NCBI GenBank assembly: GCA_025963955.1 | Contig: JAOPZU010000439.1 | Location: 1 to 9,905, forward strand | From: Solirubrobacterales bacterium | Lineage (GTDB): Bacteria > Actinomycetota > Thermoleophilia > Solirubrobacterales > Solirubrobacteraceae | Reading direction: 5' to 3' | Length of the DNA stretch: 9,905 nucleotides | Part shown: positions 1-5,987 of the stretch, one piece after another | How the letters are laid out: each line of letters starts with the position of its first letter | Position numbering within the stretch: position 1 is the first letter of the stretch | Program-made: the position numbers and the translations under genes | The notes under the pieces: model-generated | What the model saw: only the letters and a program-made list of their open reading frames with translations | The model's database searches: none | What the model was told of the DNA's origin: nothing

Positions 1-776
1 ACGTGCGTCGCCTGGCTGCCGGGAGGCGGCGTCCGCGCCAGCAGGACGTTGTCCCCGGCCTTGAGCTCGAGGATCTGGCACCGGGCGCGGGACGGGCGGC
101 AGACGCGATCGTTGCCGGTGACCTCCACCCCACTCGAGACGATGAACGTCGCGATCTCGGTGCCGCTCTTCACGCCGACGAACGAGAGCAGCGGGTACGC
201 CGCCGACGGGACGTAGGACACCGGCAGGACGCGTCTGCGGGTGGTGAGCTCGCCGGCGCGCTTGGTCTGCAGCGACAGGGCGTAGTCGTAGAGGCGGGTC
301 GTCGTGGACGTCGACGTCGACGTCGACGGGACCGTCGGTGTCGTGGTGGGCGCGGTCGGCGTCGTGGTCGACGGCGTCGTTGCCGGCGTCGTCGTCGAGG
401 AGGGCGAGGACCCGCCACCGTTCGCGGTGGGGCCCGGCGCCGTCGTGGCGGCGGTGGACGTGGTGCCGGAGGCGCTCGCGCCACTGCCGGCGGTGGCGTC
501 CGCGGCCTTGACCTTCGCGAAGACGAGCGCCTTGAACGGGTCACGGGAGCGGCCCGGTCGGGCGCGCTGCGGCGTGTCGCCGTCGACCGCCACGGCGATC
601 TGCGCCTGAACGACCGGGCTCTCGACGGGCGCGGGGGGCACGGCGGCCGTGTCGGACGCGTCGTCCCCGCCGCCGATGAGGATCGGCACGGCGACCGCCA
701 GCAGGATCAGGGCGACGGCCACCGGCCACAGCCGCTTGTCGACGAGGTCGCGCCAGAGGTTGTTGAGGAAGCTCAC
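1..776 (-). CDS. PilP-position membrane protein of the type IV pilus operon, partial at C terminus
   Basis: An open frame starts at GTG 776 and runs off the left window edge (258 codons visible), so its C terminus is missing. AGGAG lies seven bases before the GTG, and the start overlaps the pilO stop by four bases (GTGA), so it is translationally coupled as fourth gene of pilM-pilN-pilO-X. Residues about 16-34 form one membrane segment after a short cytoplasmic N terminus. An SRDPF motif follows at residues 77-81, of the kind found in PilP/GspC-type proteins. A Thr/Ser/Ala/Pro linker spans about residues 90-165. The C-terminal domain has two nearby cysteines and reads like a family I recall in Thermoleophilia pilus operons. 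Position, topology and the RDPF motif suggest the PilP role, linking PilN/PilO outward, but homology to PilP is inferred and no lipobox is seen. The coding call is firm; the function is moderate. Confidence 0.85.
   Translation of the reverse strand, partial: MSFLNNLWRDLVDKRLWPVAVALILLAVAVPILIGGGDDASDTAAVPPAPVESPVVQAQIAVAVDGDTPQRARPGRSRDPFKALVFAKVKAADATAGSGASASGTTSTAATTAPGPTANGGGSSPSSTTTPATTPSTTTPTAPTTTPTVPSTSTSTSTTTRLYDYALSLQTKRAGELTTRRRVLPVSYVPSAAYPLLSFVGVKSGTEIATFIVSSGVEVTGNDRVCRPSRARCQILELKAGDNVLLARTPPPGSQATH
304..327. repeat. Four tandem hexamers (GTGGAC plus 3x GTCGAC) in the PilP-position gene
   Basis: A short tandem array in the Ser/Thr linker of the membrane protein encodes (Ser-Thr) repeats on the minus strand. 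Unit gain or loss stays in frame and would only change linker length. Confidence 0.7.
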
Positions 777-1675
777 GGGGTGACTCCTGCGGCCGGGGTG
801 GCGACGGCGGTGGGGGTGACGGGAGCGCCGCCGGTGGTGGCGGGGTTGCTGACGCTCACGGGCCCGGGCGTCGTCGGGGTCGCCCCGGCCGTCAGGCCCT
901 GCGCGTCCGGGAGGACGAAGGCGGTCGCGTGGATCGTCGCCTTCATGTCGGGGAACCCGCTCAGGCTGATGCTGTCGATCGTCATCAGCCGGCCGTTGAC
1001 CTTGATGACCGAGCCCTTGACCTTCGTGAAGTGGTCGATCTTGCGCAGCAGCTTCTCCAGCCGCAGGAACGGCCCGCTGAACTCGAAGTCGAACGGCATC
1101 GTCGGGATGCCGGCGGCACCGACGGAGGCCCCCGGCGGCAGCCCTGCGAAGGCGGTCTGGGCGGCGGCCACGACCGGGCTGACGGCCGGTGTGGGCGCGG
1201 GCGTCGCGGCACCGGCCGCGGCCGTCGTGGTCGCAGGCGTCCCGGGGGTCGTCGGCGTGGTCGCTGTCGTCCCGTTCTGCTCCTTGGCGACCCCGGCGAC
1301 CTGAGCCCCGGTGGTGGCCGCGGCGGGCGGCGGAGCCGGGGTGCCGGCGCCGGTCAGCTTGATCGAGTCGAAGTCGATCTTGCTGTCGACGGACGCCTTC
1401 TGCAGCTGGAAGACGAGCGACGGGACGTCGTCGTCCGCAGGGACGGCCTTGCCGAGGTTGGCAACGGCCTGGTAGTCGGCGGCGTAGGTCGCCTTGGCGG
1501 CGGCGGCGCTCTGCGCGGTGGCGTTCGCCGTGCTCAGGCGCGTCTGGGCCACGCCGATCTGGTCCTTGAGCGAGGCGACGTCGTCCTTCTTCGGCGACAG
1601 CAGCAGGAACCAGAAGGCGGCGACCATCGCGAAGAGGCCGACGACCATGAACACGGTGCGATCCCGGGTGGTCAC
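773..1675 (-). CDS. pilO: PilO-like type IV pilus inner-membrane assembly protein
   Basis: A 300-residue protein. It starts at GTG 1675, with GGAGG six bases upstream, and overlaps the pilN stop by four bases. A short N terminus leads into a membrane segment at about residues 7-27 and then an Ala-rich coiled-coil stretch, the usual PilO/GspM plan. A Pro/Thr/Ala-rich insertion at about residues 110-166 makes it longer than typical PilO (about 200 residues). The conserved folded core follows, where a segment such as LRLEKLLRKIDHFTKV is typical of PilO. The C-terminal tail is again Thr/Pro/Ala-rich. PilO pairs with PilN in the inner membrane to form the alignment complex between the cytoplasmic PilM ring and the outer parts. 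The disordered insertions are a lineage feature seen in all the operon's membrane proteins. Family confidence is high. Confidence 0.92.
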   Translation of the reverse strand: MTTRDRTVFMVVGLFAMVAAFWFLLLSPKKDDVASLKDQIGVAQTRLSTANATAQSAAAAKATYAADYQAVANLGKAVPADDDVPSLVFQLQKASVDSKIDFDSIKLTGAGTPAPPPAAATTGAQVAGVAKEQNGTTATTPTTPGTPATTTAAAGAATPAPTPAVSPVVAAAQTAFAGLPPGASVGAAGIPTMPFDFEFSGPFLRLEKLLRKIDHFTKVKGSVIKVNGRLMTIDSISLSGFPDMKATIHATAFVLPDAQGLTAGATPTTPGPVSVSNPATTGGAPVTPTAVATPAAGVTP

Positions 1676-2424
1676 TTGGTGCCTCCGCTCACAGGCGTGG
1701 TGGCGGCCGCAGCGGCGGCCGGATCGGTGGTGGCGGCGCCGACGGCGGTCGGTGTCGGCTTGGGGTCGTAGAAGATGACGGCCTGGAAGGTGCGGGCGCA
1801 GGCCGGGGCCCGGACGGTCTTCCCCGCGGTCCCGGTCGTCCCGGCGGTCGTCGGCGTCGCGGCCTCTCCGTCGCCGCCCTTGATCGACTGCTGCAGAGCG
1901 ACCCGGCGGACGCCGTCGACCTGGCGCAGACTCGTGAGCATCGGCGGGATCGCCGCCTGACCCGGGGCACAGCCGGTCAACTCGATGGCGGGTACGTCGT
2001 AGGCGGCCCGCAGGCCGACCCCGCCGCTGCCGCCCGCGCCGGCCGTGGAGACGGAGCCGGTGAGCGTCGTCAGCGTGATGTTGCGCGGCAGGGTGCGCCC
2101 CAGCTCGTGCATGGCGTGCGCCCAGTCGAAACGGCTGTCCGCGATCGACCGGACCGTCGCCACGCGGTTCTGGCGGAGGGTCGCGAAGGCGGTGTACGGC
2201 GTCAGTCGCCCGGCCTTCGCCTCGCTGGCGGCCGCCTGCTGCTCGACCTTGGCGAGTTCGGCCTGCTTGTCGTGAATCGACTTGGAGGTCATCGCGTAGG
2301 CCGCGAGCATGATCACGATCAGCGCGAGGCCGCCGACGAGGACGTACGCGGCGCCGCCGGTGCGGCCGGCGGTACCGCCGGCGCCGCGGCGCTCGTTCTC
2401 CGGGATGAGGTTGACGGCCTTCAT
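1672..2424 (-). CDS. pilN: PilN-like type IV pilus inner-membrane assembly protein
   Basis: A 250-residue protein. The start is ATG 2424, which overlaps the pilM stop by four bases (ATGA), with AGGAGG ten bases upstream. The frame stays open far upstream, but that part is only the shadow of pilM. The N terminus MKAVNLIPENER carries the NL(I/L)P motif with which PilN docks into PilM. A membrane segment follows at about residues 26-46, then a short coiled coil at about 48-75 and a PilN/GspL-like core containing RTLPRNITLTTL. The C-terminal tail is Thr/Ala/Pro-rich. Two cysteines in the last third could form a disulfide outside the membrane. The role is to couple cytoplasmic PilM to the PilO-containing membrane complex. 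Identification rests on the docking motif, topology and gene order. Confidence 0.93.
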   Translation of the reverse strand: MKAVNLIPENERRGAGGTAGRTGGAAYVLVGGLALIVIMLAAYAMTSKSIHDKQAELAKVEQQAAASEAKAGRLTPYTAFATLRQNRVATVRSIADSRFDWAHAMHELGRTLPRNITLTTLTGSVSTAGAGGSGGVGLRAAYDVPAIELTGCAPGQAAIPPMLTSLRQVDGVRRVALQQSIKGGDGEAATPTTAGTTGTAGKTVRAPACARTFQAVIFYDPKPTPTAVGAATTDPAAAAAATTPVSGGTK

Positions 2425-3470
2425 GCGATCGGTGCCTCCTCGATGGCCAGCCCCGCGGCGACGGCCAGACGCCCGGCCTCTAGCCCCGGGGGCACCGGCA
2501 GCTCGCCGGCCTCGACGGGGATGCCGAGCTCGGCCGCCAGCGACGCGACGAAGCCGGGCACCGCGAGAGCCGGTCCGGTCAGGACGCACCGCTGGACGGC
2601 GGTCTCCGCCCCGAAGCCCTGGTGGAAGTCGACGGAGTTCCGGACCTCGCCGCCGATGCGGCGCACGCCGTCCACGAGGATCGCGCGCGCGTCCTCGATG
2701 ATCTCGCGGTCCTCCGCGTAGCCGCTGAGCTGCTCGACCGGCTCCTCGAGCCCCACGTGGGTGAGCCAGCCGGCGGCGTGCTCGAGCGTCAGCGCCCGGC
2801 GCTCGGCGAGCTCGACGGCCAGGCCCTCGAGCCCACCGCCGATGACGCGGGTGAAGCTGCAGATGGTGCCCTGCGCGACGGCGAGGTTCGTGACGCCGGC
2901 GACCGACAGGTAGACGACGGTCTCCCCAGGCCGGCCGTGGTGGTGCAGCGCGCGGACCATGCCGAAGGCGGCGAGGTCGATGCCCTCGGGCCGCAATCCG
3001 GCTTCGCGGGCCGCGAGCAGGACGCGGTCGATCATGTCGCGGCGGGCGGCCACGACGGCGATGCGCTGGCGCGGTCCCGCGGGCGTGTCGACGATGTCGA
3101 GCACCCGGAAGTCGAGGACCGCGGAATCCAGCGGCATCGGGATCTGGTCCTGCGCCTGGAAGCGCACCGCGACGGCGAGCTCCTTGTCGTCCTTGATGAC
3201 CGGCAGCTCGATGACGCGCAGGACGATCCGCTGGTTGGCGATGCCGATCCGGACGCGCTTGTCGAGGTCCTTGTGGTCGGCGAAGAGCGTTCGCAGGACG
3301 TTTGCGAGCGCCGCGACGTCCTGCACCTCCCCGTCGCGGATGACGCCCTGCTCGAGCGGCACGTAGGCCGCGTTGCGGACGGAGAGGCGGCCGTCGATGC
3401 CGGCCGCGACCGCCGTGATGGCGCTCGGGTCGATCTCGAGGCCCGTGATGAGAGGGGTGCGTTTCGCCAT
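2421..3470 (-). CDS. pilM: PilM, actin-like ATPase of the type IV pilus assembly complex
   Basis: A 349-residue cytoplasmic protein, the usual length for PilM. It has the actin/FtsA-like fold signatures of the family: a first phosphate loop region near residues 10-20 (GLEIDPSAITAV), the family segment IELPVIKDDKELAVAVRFQA and a second nucleotide-binding strand around GETVVYLSVAG. No membrane segment is present. PilM forms the cytoplasmic ring that binds the N terminus of PilN. The start at ATG 3470 gives the expected N terminus, although only a weak AGGA lies 11 bases upstream. It is the first gene of the overlapping pilM-pilN-pilO-pilP-position operon. It is preceded by 174 bases of non-coding, strongly structured sequence, described separately. 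Confidence 0.96.
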   Translation of the reverse strand: MAKRTPLITGLEIDPSAITAVAAGIDGRLSVRNAAYVPLEQGVIRDGEVQDVAALANVLRTLFADHKDLDKRVRIGIANQRIVLRVIELPVIKDDKELAVAVRFQAQDQIPMPLDSAVLDFRVLDIVDTPAGPRQRIAVVAARRDMIDRVLLAAREAGLRPEGIDLAAFGMVRALHHHGRPGETVVYLSVAGVTNLAVAQGTICSFTRVIGGGLEGLAVELAERRALTLEHAAGWLTHVGLEEPVEQLSGYAEDREIIEDARAILVDGVRRIGGEVRNSVDFHQGFGAETAVQRCVLTGPALAVPGFVASLAAELGIPVEAGELPVPPGLEAGRLAVAAGLAIEEAPIA

Positions 3471-3644
3471 GGGGGTGGTGGTCCTGCTGGGGTGTGGACG
3501 GGCCCGGTGAGCCCGTTACGGGCACATCGGCATCCGGCGGCGATTCGTGTGGACTCTCGCCGCCTCTCTCCCCCTTTCGTCCAATCGGCCGCAAGGCTTG
3601 AGGGGCACGCGCGAGAACTGCGCGAGGCGTGACGCCCGTGCGGG
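3471..3644 (-). promoter_or_regulatory. Intergenic leader of pilM with two hairpins
   Basis: A gap of 174 bases between the pilD stop and the pilM start. Read on the minus strand it holds a GCCGATTG element (3589-3582) that could be a -10 region, then a purine-rich AAAGGGGGAGAGAGG stretch. Next comes a perfect 8-bp hairpin GGCGGCGA/UCGCCGCC (arms 3557-3564 and 3536-3543, 13-base loop), then a 6-bp hairpin ACGGGC/GCCCGT (3498-3516) close to the start codon. The octamer GUCCACAC occurs twice, once in the first loop and once after the second hairpin. No U tract follows either hairpin, so neither looks like an intrinsic terminator. I do not recognise a known riboswitch. The boundaries of any transcript are inferred. 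Confidence 0.45.
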
Positions 3645-4400
3645 CTAGAAGCTGTCGAGGTAGGTGTCGACGAGCGACGCGCCGACGAGGAAGCCCACCA
3701 GACCGCCGAGCGCCAGGAACGGGCCGAACGGCACCTTCGTCTTGCGGCCGGCGGCCACGCCGACCCGCGCGATGATCCCCGCACCGATCAGGACCCCCGC
3801 GATCAGGGCGATGAAGATCGCGGGCGCGACCGCTCGTCCGAGGTATAGGCCGAGGACCCCCGCGAGCTTCACGTCTCCGAAGCCCATGCCGCCCGGCTTG
3901 GCGAACCATGCGCCGTAGAAGAAGGCGAACGCGGCCGCGCCGGCGATGAGGTGCTCGGGAAGAACGTCGAGGTCGAGCGCCGCGATCGCGACCACCGCCG
4001 CCGCGCCGAAGGGAAACGTCAGCGCGTCGGGAATGCGCTGGACGTCCAGGTCGATGAGCGTCACCGGGACGAGCAGCGTCACCAGGAGGATCCCGAGCAC
4101 GATGCGGGCGGTGTCATCCCACGCCACCGCCACGACCAGGACGTACAGCGCGGCCGTCGCGGCCTCCACCAGCGGATACCGCGGGCTGATCGGCGCGCGG
4201 CACGCGCGACACCGGCCGCGCAACCACAGCCAGCCGAGGACGGGGACGTTGTCGTAGGGCTTGATCGGCGTCTCGCACTTCGGGCAGTGCGAGCCCGGGT
4301 GGTTCAGCGACTCACCGCGCGGCAGCCGCCAGATGACGACGTTGAGAAACGACCCGATGGCGAGTCCGAAGAGGGCGGCGAAGGACAGGGCGACGGCCAT
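3645..4400 (-). CDS. pilD: Prepilin peptidase / N-methyltransferase PilD (A24 family)
   Basis: A 251-residue polytopic membrane protein that cleaves the leader from prepilins after Gly and methylates the new N-terminal Phe. Two CxxC pairs (C39/C42 and C64/C67) form the cytoplasmic zinc-binding loop typical of bifunctional PilD. The catalytic aspartates are visible: one in LIDLDVQRIPD (D117 or D119) and D176 in GFGD. The family segment AIGSFLNVVIWRLPRGES lies near the N terminus. The start at ATG 4400 is chosen because it gives the normal short N terminus. A 22-residue upstream extension would run into the terminator hairpin at 4463-4496. No Shine-Dalgarno precedes it; a promoter-like element ends nine bases before the ATG, so the mRNA may be leaderless. 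Its substrates are probably the five prepilin-like genes in this window. Confidence 0.97.
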   Translation of the reverse strand: MAVALSFAALFGLAIGSFLNVVIWRLPRGESLNHPGSHCPKCETPIKPYDNVPVLGWLWLRGRCRACRAPISPRYPLVEAATAALYVLVVAVAWDDTARIVLGILLVTLLVPVTLIDLDVQRIPDALTFPFGAAAVVAIAALDLDVLPEHLIAGAAAFAFFYGAWFAKPGGMGFGDVKLAGVLGLYLGRAVAPAIFIALIAGVLIGAGIIARVGVAAGRKTKVPFGPFLALGGLVGFLVGASLVDTYLDSF

Positions 4401-4409
4401 GGTCCGACG

Positions 4410-4437
4410 GTATCGGCCGCCCCGGCGAGAGGCTTGA
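4410..4437 (-). promoter_or_regulatory. Predicted pilD promoter, FliA/WhiG-type
   Basis: On the minus strand TCAA (4437-4434) is followed by exactly 16 bases and then GCCGATAC (4417-4410). This resembles the known motility/sporulation sigma consensus TAAA-N15/16-GCCGATAA. The same layout and spacing occurs before both major pilins. Transcription would begin within a few bases of the pilD ATG, which agrees with the missing Shine-Dalgarno. The motif match is seen; the sigma assignment is inferred. Confidence 0.5.
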
Positions 4438-4462
4438 CCGGAGGGGCGCGTCCGAGCCCAAC

Positions 4463-4496
4463 GCATCGAGGCGAGCCGGGTGGCTCGCCTCGATGC
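4463..4496 (-). terminator. Terminator hairpin after pilin 1
   Basis: A perfect 15-bp inverted repeat with a 4-base loop (arms 4463-4477 and 4482-4496) lies 24 bases beyond the pilin 1 stop codon. No U tract follows, as is common in very GC-rich genomes. Its core matches the hairpin after pilin 2, including one compensated base pair (A-T here, G-C there), which shows the pairing is kept. Confidence 0.75.
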
Positions 4497-4520
4497 CCTA
4501 CGCGGTGATGCTGCGGCCGG

Positions 4521-4985
4521 CTACCAGCCGTTGGCCGCGCCCGGGTTCTTGCAGCCGCCCTTGTCGCTGCCGGGGCCCTTGCTGTTGCCGGTGACGGTGC
4601 AGGTGCGCGCGACGCCGCTCGCGCTCTTGGTGATGACGAACGTGTTGCCGGTCTCGGACTCCGCCGTGATGGTGTAGCCGGTGGAGCTGGCGCCGGCGAC
4701 GACGCCGGTGATGCCGCCCGTGTCAAGCTTCGACGTGCTGGGGACCGCACCGGCCGAGTCCGTGACGCAGGTGGTGTAGCTCTGCGTCGTCGTGTAGCAG
4801 GACTCGACCTGCGAGACCATGTTGCGGGCATCGCTCTTGGCCGAGGAGTCCTTGGCCTTGTCGGACTGCCCGAGGAACGAGGGCAGCGCGATGGCGGCGA
4901 GGATGCCGATGATCAGGATGACGACCAGGAGCTCGATGAGCGTGAAGCCCTCGTCGTCGTTCTTGTGAAGCCGGTTGCGAAGCAT
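4521..4985 (-). CDS. pilA: Major type IVa pilin, copy 1
   Basis: A 154-residue prepilin. A 13-residue charged leader ends at G13, and mature residues begin FTLIELLVVILIIGILAAIA, with Glu at mature position 5, followed by the long N-terminal helix. This is the class III signal processed by PilD. The head has cysteines C63/C73 and C129/C145, suggesting two disulfides, with the second pair enclosing a C-terminal D-region-like loop, and the chain ends in Trp. The start at ATG 4985 is fixed by GGAGGG five bases upstream and by identity to copy 2; an upstream extension would read through the riboswitch leader. Residues 1-63 are identical to copy 2, while the heads differ. It has its own promoter-like element, c-di-GMP-I aptamer and terminator, so it is an independent transcription unit. 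Confidence 0.97.
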   Translation of the reverse strand: MLRNRLHKNDDEGFTLIELLVVILIIGILAAIALPSFLGQSDKAKDSSAKSDARNMVSQVESCYTTTQSYTTCVTDSAGAVPSTSKLDTGGITGVVAGASSTGYTITAESETGNTFVITKSASGVARTCTVTGNSKGPGSDKGGCKNPGAANGW

Positions 4986-5007
4986 GTGAACCCTCCAGGG
5001 GAATCTC

Positions 5008-5065
5008 AGTGGACCTGTTGCCTGATGAGTCAGCTCCCGCGGTCTGCGTACCGTGGGGGTCCACT
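5008..5065 (-). promoter_or_regulatory. Expression-platform hairpins of the pilin 1 riboswitch
   Basis: Directly 3' of the aptamer, AGUGGACC (5065-5058) can pair with GGUCCACU (5015-5008), just upstream of the Shine-Dalgarno. It encloses a second hairpin CCCACGGU/ACCGCGGG (5057-5050 with 5043-5036), with one A-C mismatch. The same two-stem layout exists before pilin 2 with a different loop. There is no U tract, so control of translation or of a non-intrinsic terminator is more likely than a classical terminator. Confidence 0.6.
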
Positions 5066-5066
5066 T

Positions 5067-5157
5067 CAACCCCGGTGGCAGCCCGGCTTCCTCGTGCGTG
5101 TCGAGGACCGTGGCTTTGCGTCCCACCCTCGCGGGTGGTTTGCCTCTGGCACCGTTG
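5067..5157 (-). ncRNA. c-di-GMP-I (GEMM-I) riboswitch aptamer upstream of pilin 1
   Basis: The minus strand carries the GEMM-I core: GGCAAACC (5144-5137), a hairpin CCACCC-GCGA-GGGUGG with a GNRA tetraloop (5138-5123), then GGGACGCAAAGCC (5124-5112). A second stem UCCUCG/CGAGGA follows (5107-5102 with 5094-5089), then AGCCGGGCUGCC and a closing P1 strand. CAACGGUG at the 5' end pairs with CACC...GUUG at the 3' end. The base expected to select the ligand, just 5' of GCAAACC (5144), is G. That fits c-di-GMP rather than the A found in the cGAMP-binding variants. A promoter-like element ends about 15 bases 5' of the aptamer, and the pilin ATG lies about 80 bases 3'. Family recognition is from the conserved core; ligand identity is inferred. 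Confidence 0.93.
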
Positions 5158-5172
5158 GGACTGGCTCAAGGT

Positions 5173-5202
5173 CCCTATCGATCCGCGGCACCCGTCCCTT
5201 GA
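5173..5202 (-). promoter_or_regulatory. Predicted promoter of pilin 1
   Basis: On the minus strand TCAA (5202-5199), 16 bases, then ATCGATAG (ending 5174) has the same geometry as the pilD element. The block CGATAGGG (5180-5173) and the following bases are conserved in copy 2 while the flanks have drifted. Transcription would start just before the aptamer, giving a leader of roughly 180 bases. The sigma-factor type is inferred. Confidence 0.5.
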
Positions 5203-5285
5203 GCCGCATCCCTTGTTTTGGACGCGGCCTGGACGGTTGTACGAGGGTCCTCACCCCAGTGTGTGCCGACCGGGCTTAAACACGA

Positions 5286-5311
5286 CGAGGCGGGCCCGAA
5301 GGCCCGCCTCG
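5286..5311 (-). terminator. Intrinsic terminator after pilin 2
   Basis: A perfect 11-bp stem (arms 5286-5296 and 5301-5311) lies 25 bases past the pilin 2 stop. On the transcript the loop is a stable UUCG tetraloop, and UCGUGUUU follows as a partial U tract. It separates pilin 2 from the pilin 1 unit. The core stem is homologous to the pilin 1 terminator. The rest of the gap up to the pilin 1 promoter shows no gene. Confidence 0.85.
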
Positions 5312-5336
5312 CGGGAGAAAGCAGTGGGTCGGCTGA

Positions 5337-5798
5337 CTACCAGCTGCCGGTTCCCGACGACCCGGACGCGAGCTTGCAGCCGCCCTTGGCGCTGCCTGTC
5401 CCCGACGGGACGGTGCAGGTGCGGGCGACGCCCGTGGCGGACTTGGTGATGACGAAGCTGTTGCCGGTGTCGGACGTGGCCGTCACCTTGTAGCCGGTCG
5501 TCGAGGTCGTGTCGACGACGGCCTTGATGCCGCCCGTGTCCATCGGCGAGGTCACGGCGAACGTCGTGGCGGCGACCTCGCAGCCGACGTAGGTGCCGAG
5601 GGTCGTGAAGCAGGACTCGACCTGGGAGACCATGTTGCGGGCATCGCTCTTGGCCGAGGAGTCCTTGGCCTTGTCGGACTGCCCGAGGAACGAGGGCAGC
5701 GCGATCGCGGCGAGGATGCCGATGATCAGGATGACGACGAGCAACTCGATGAGCGTGAAGCCCTCGTCGTCGTTCTTGTGAAGTCGGTTACGAAGCAT
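5337..5798 (-). CDS. pilA: Major type IVa pilin, copy 2
   Basis: A 153-residue prepilin with the same 13-residue leader, cleavage site (G13/F14), Glu at mature position 5 and helix as copy 1; residues 1-63 are identical. The head differs: the loop between C63 and C73 and residues 74-100 are largely changed, and the C-terminal C128/C141 loop is shorter. The frame GxSFVITKSATGVARTC and the final Trp are shared. GGAGGG lies five bases before ATG 5798. It is the first of the two tandem cassettes in transcription order, with its own riboswitch, promoter-like element and terminator. The two could be alternative fibre subunits or a mixed fibre; the sequence does not decide which. Confidence 0.97.
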   Translation of the reverse strand: MLRNRLHKNDDEGFTLIELLVVILIIGILAAIALPSFLGQSDKAKDSSAKSDARNMVSQVESCFTTLGTYVGCEVAATTFAVTSPMDTGGIKAVVDTTSTTGYKVTATSDTGNSFVITKSATGVARTCTVPSGTGSAKGGCKLASGSSGTGSW

Positions 5799-5820
5799 GC
5801 GAACCCTCCGGGGGTTATGT

Positions 5821-5878
5821 GTGGACCTGGTGCCTGGACGTGAGTCAGCTCCCGCGGTCGCATACCGTGGGGGTCCAC
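5821..5878 (-). promoter_or_regulatory. Expression-platform hairpins of the pilin 2 riboswitch
   Basis: GUGGACC (5878-5872) pairs with GGUCCAC (5827-5821). Inside it, CCCACGGU (5871-5864) pairs with ACCGCGGG (5858-5851) around a 5-base loop. Both stems are kept relative to copy 1 while the loop and the spacer before the last arm differ in length. This indicates constraint on the structure rather than on the whole sequence. Confidence 0.6.
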
Positions 5879-5880
5879 TT

Positions 5881-5972
5881 CAACCCCGGTGGTAGCCCGG
5901 CTTCCTCACCCGAAGGGCGAGGTCCGTGGCTTTGCGTCCCACCCTCACGAGTGGTTTGCCGTTACACCGTTG
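5881..5972 (-). ncRNA. c-di-GMP-I (GEMM-I) riboswitch aptamer upstream of pilin 2
   Basis: The minus strand shows GGCAAACC (5960-5953), the hairpin CCACUC-GUGA-GGGUGG with a GNRA loop (5954-5939), GGGACGCAAAGCC (5940-5928) and a second stem CCUCGCCC/GGGUGAGG (5922-5915 with 5911-5904). AGCCGGGCUACC and a P1 closing strand follow. Compared with copy 1, the first stem changes a C-G pair to U-G, and the second stem is longer with a completely different loop yet fully paired. These differences preserve structure, which supports a functional aptamer. G at 5960, just 5' of GCAAACC, fits c-di-GMP rather than cGAMP specificity. It lies about 80 bases before the pilin 2 start. Confidence 0.93.
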
Positions 5973-5987
5973 GGACTGGCTCATGGC

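Noticed and set aside
3..1304. Long plus-strand open frames over the pilO and PilP-position genes
   Set aside because: Arg/Gly-rich shadow translation with no family resemblance; the minus-strand genes explain the region.
3582..3601. FliA-like promoter before pilM (TCAAG near GCCGATTG)
   Set aside because: The two boxes are only 8 bases apart, too close compared with the 16 bases at pilD and the pilins.
2622..3632. Plus-strand open frame opposite pilM
   Set aside because: Asp/Arg/Leu-biased antisense shadow of pilM without recognisable domains.
2425..3909. Long upstream extension of the pilN frame
   Set aside because: It overlaps pilM and pilD in another frame, is Arg/Pro-rich as expected from high-GC shadow frames, and pilN has a clear start at 2424 with the PilM-docking motif.
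4986..5126. N-terminal extension of pilin 1 to an upstream start
   Set aside because: It would translate the riboswitch leader; the start at 4985 has a strong Shine-Dalgarno and matches copy 2.
5067..5972. cGAMP-sensing (GEMM-Ib) variant
   Set aside because: The base expected to carry the specificity change is G in both copies, not A; only an alignment to the reference model or binding tests can settle this.
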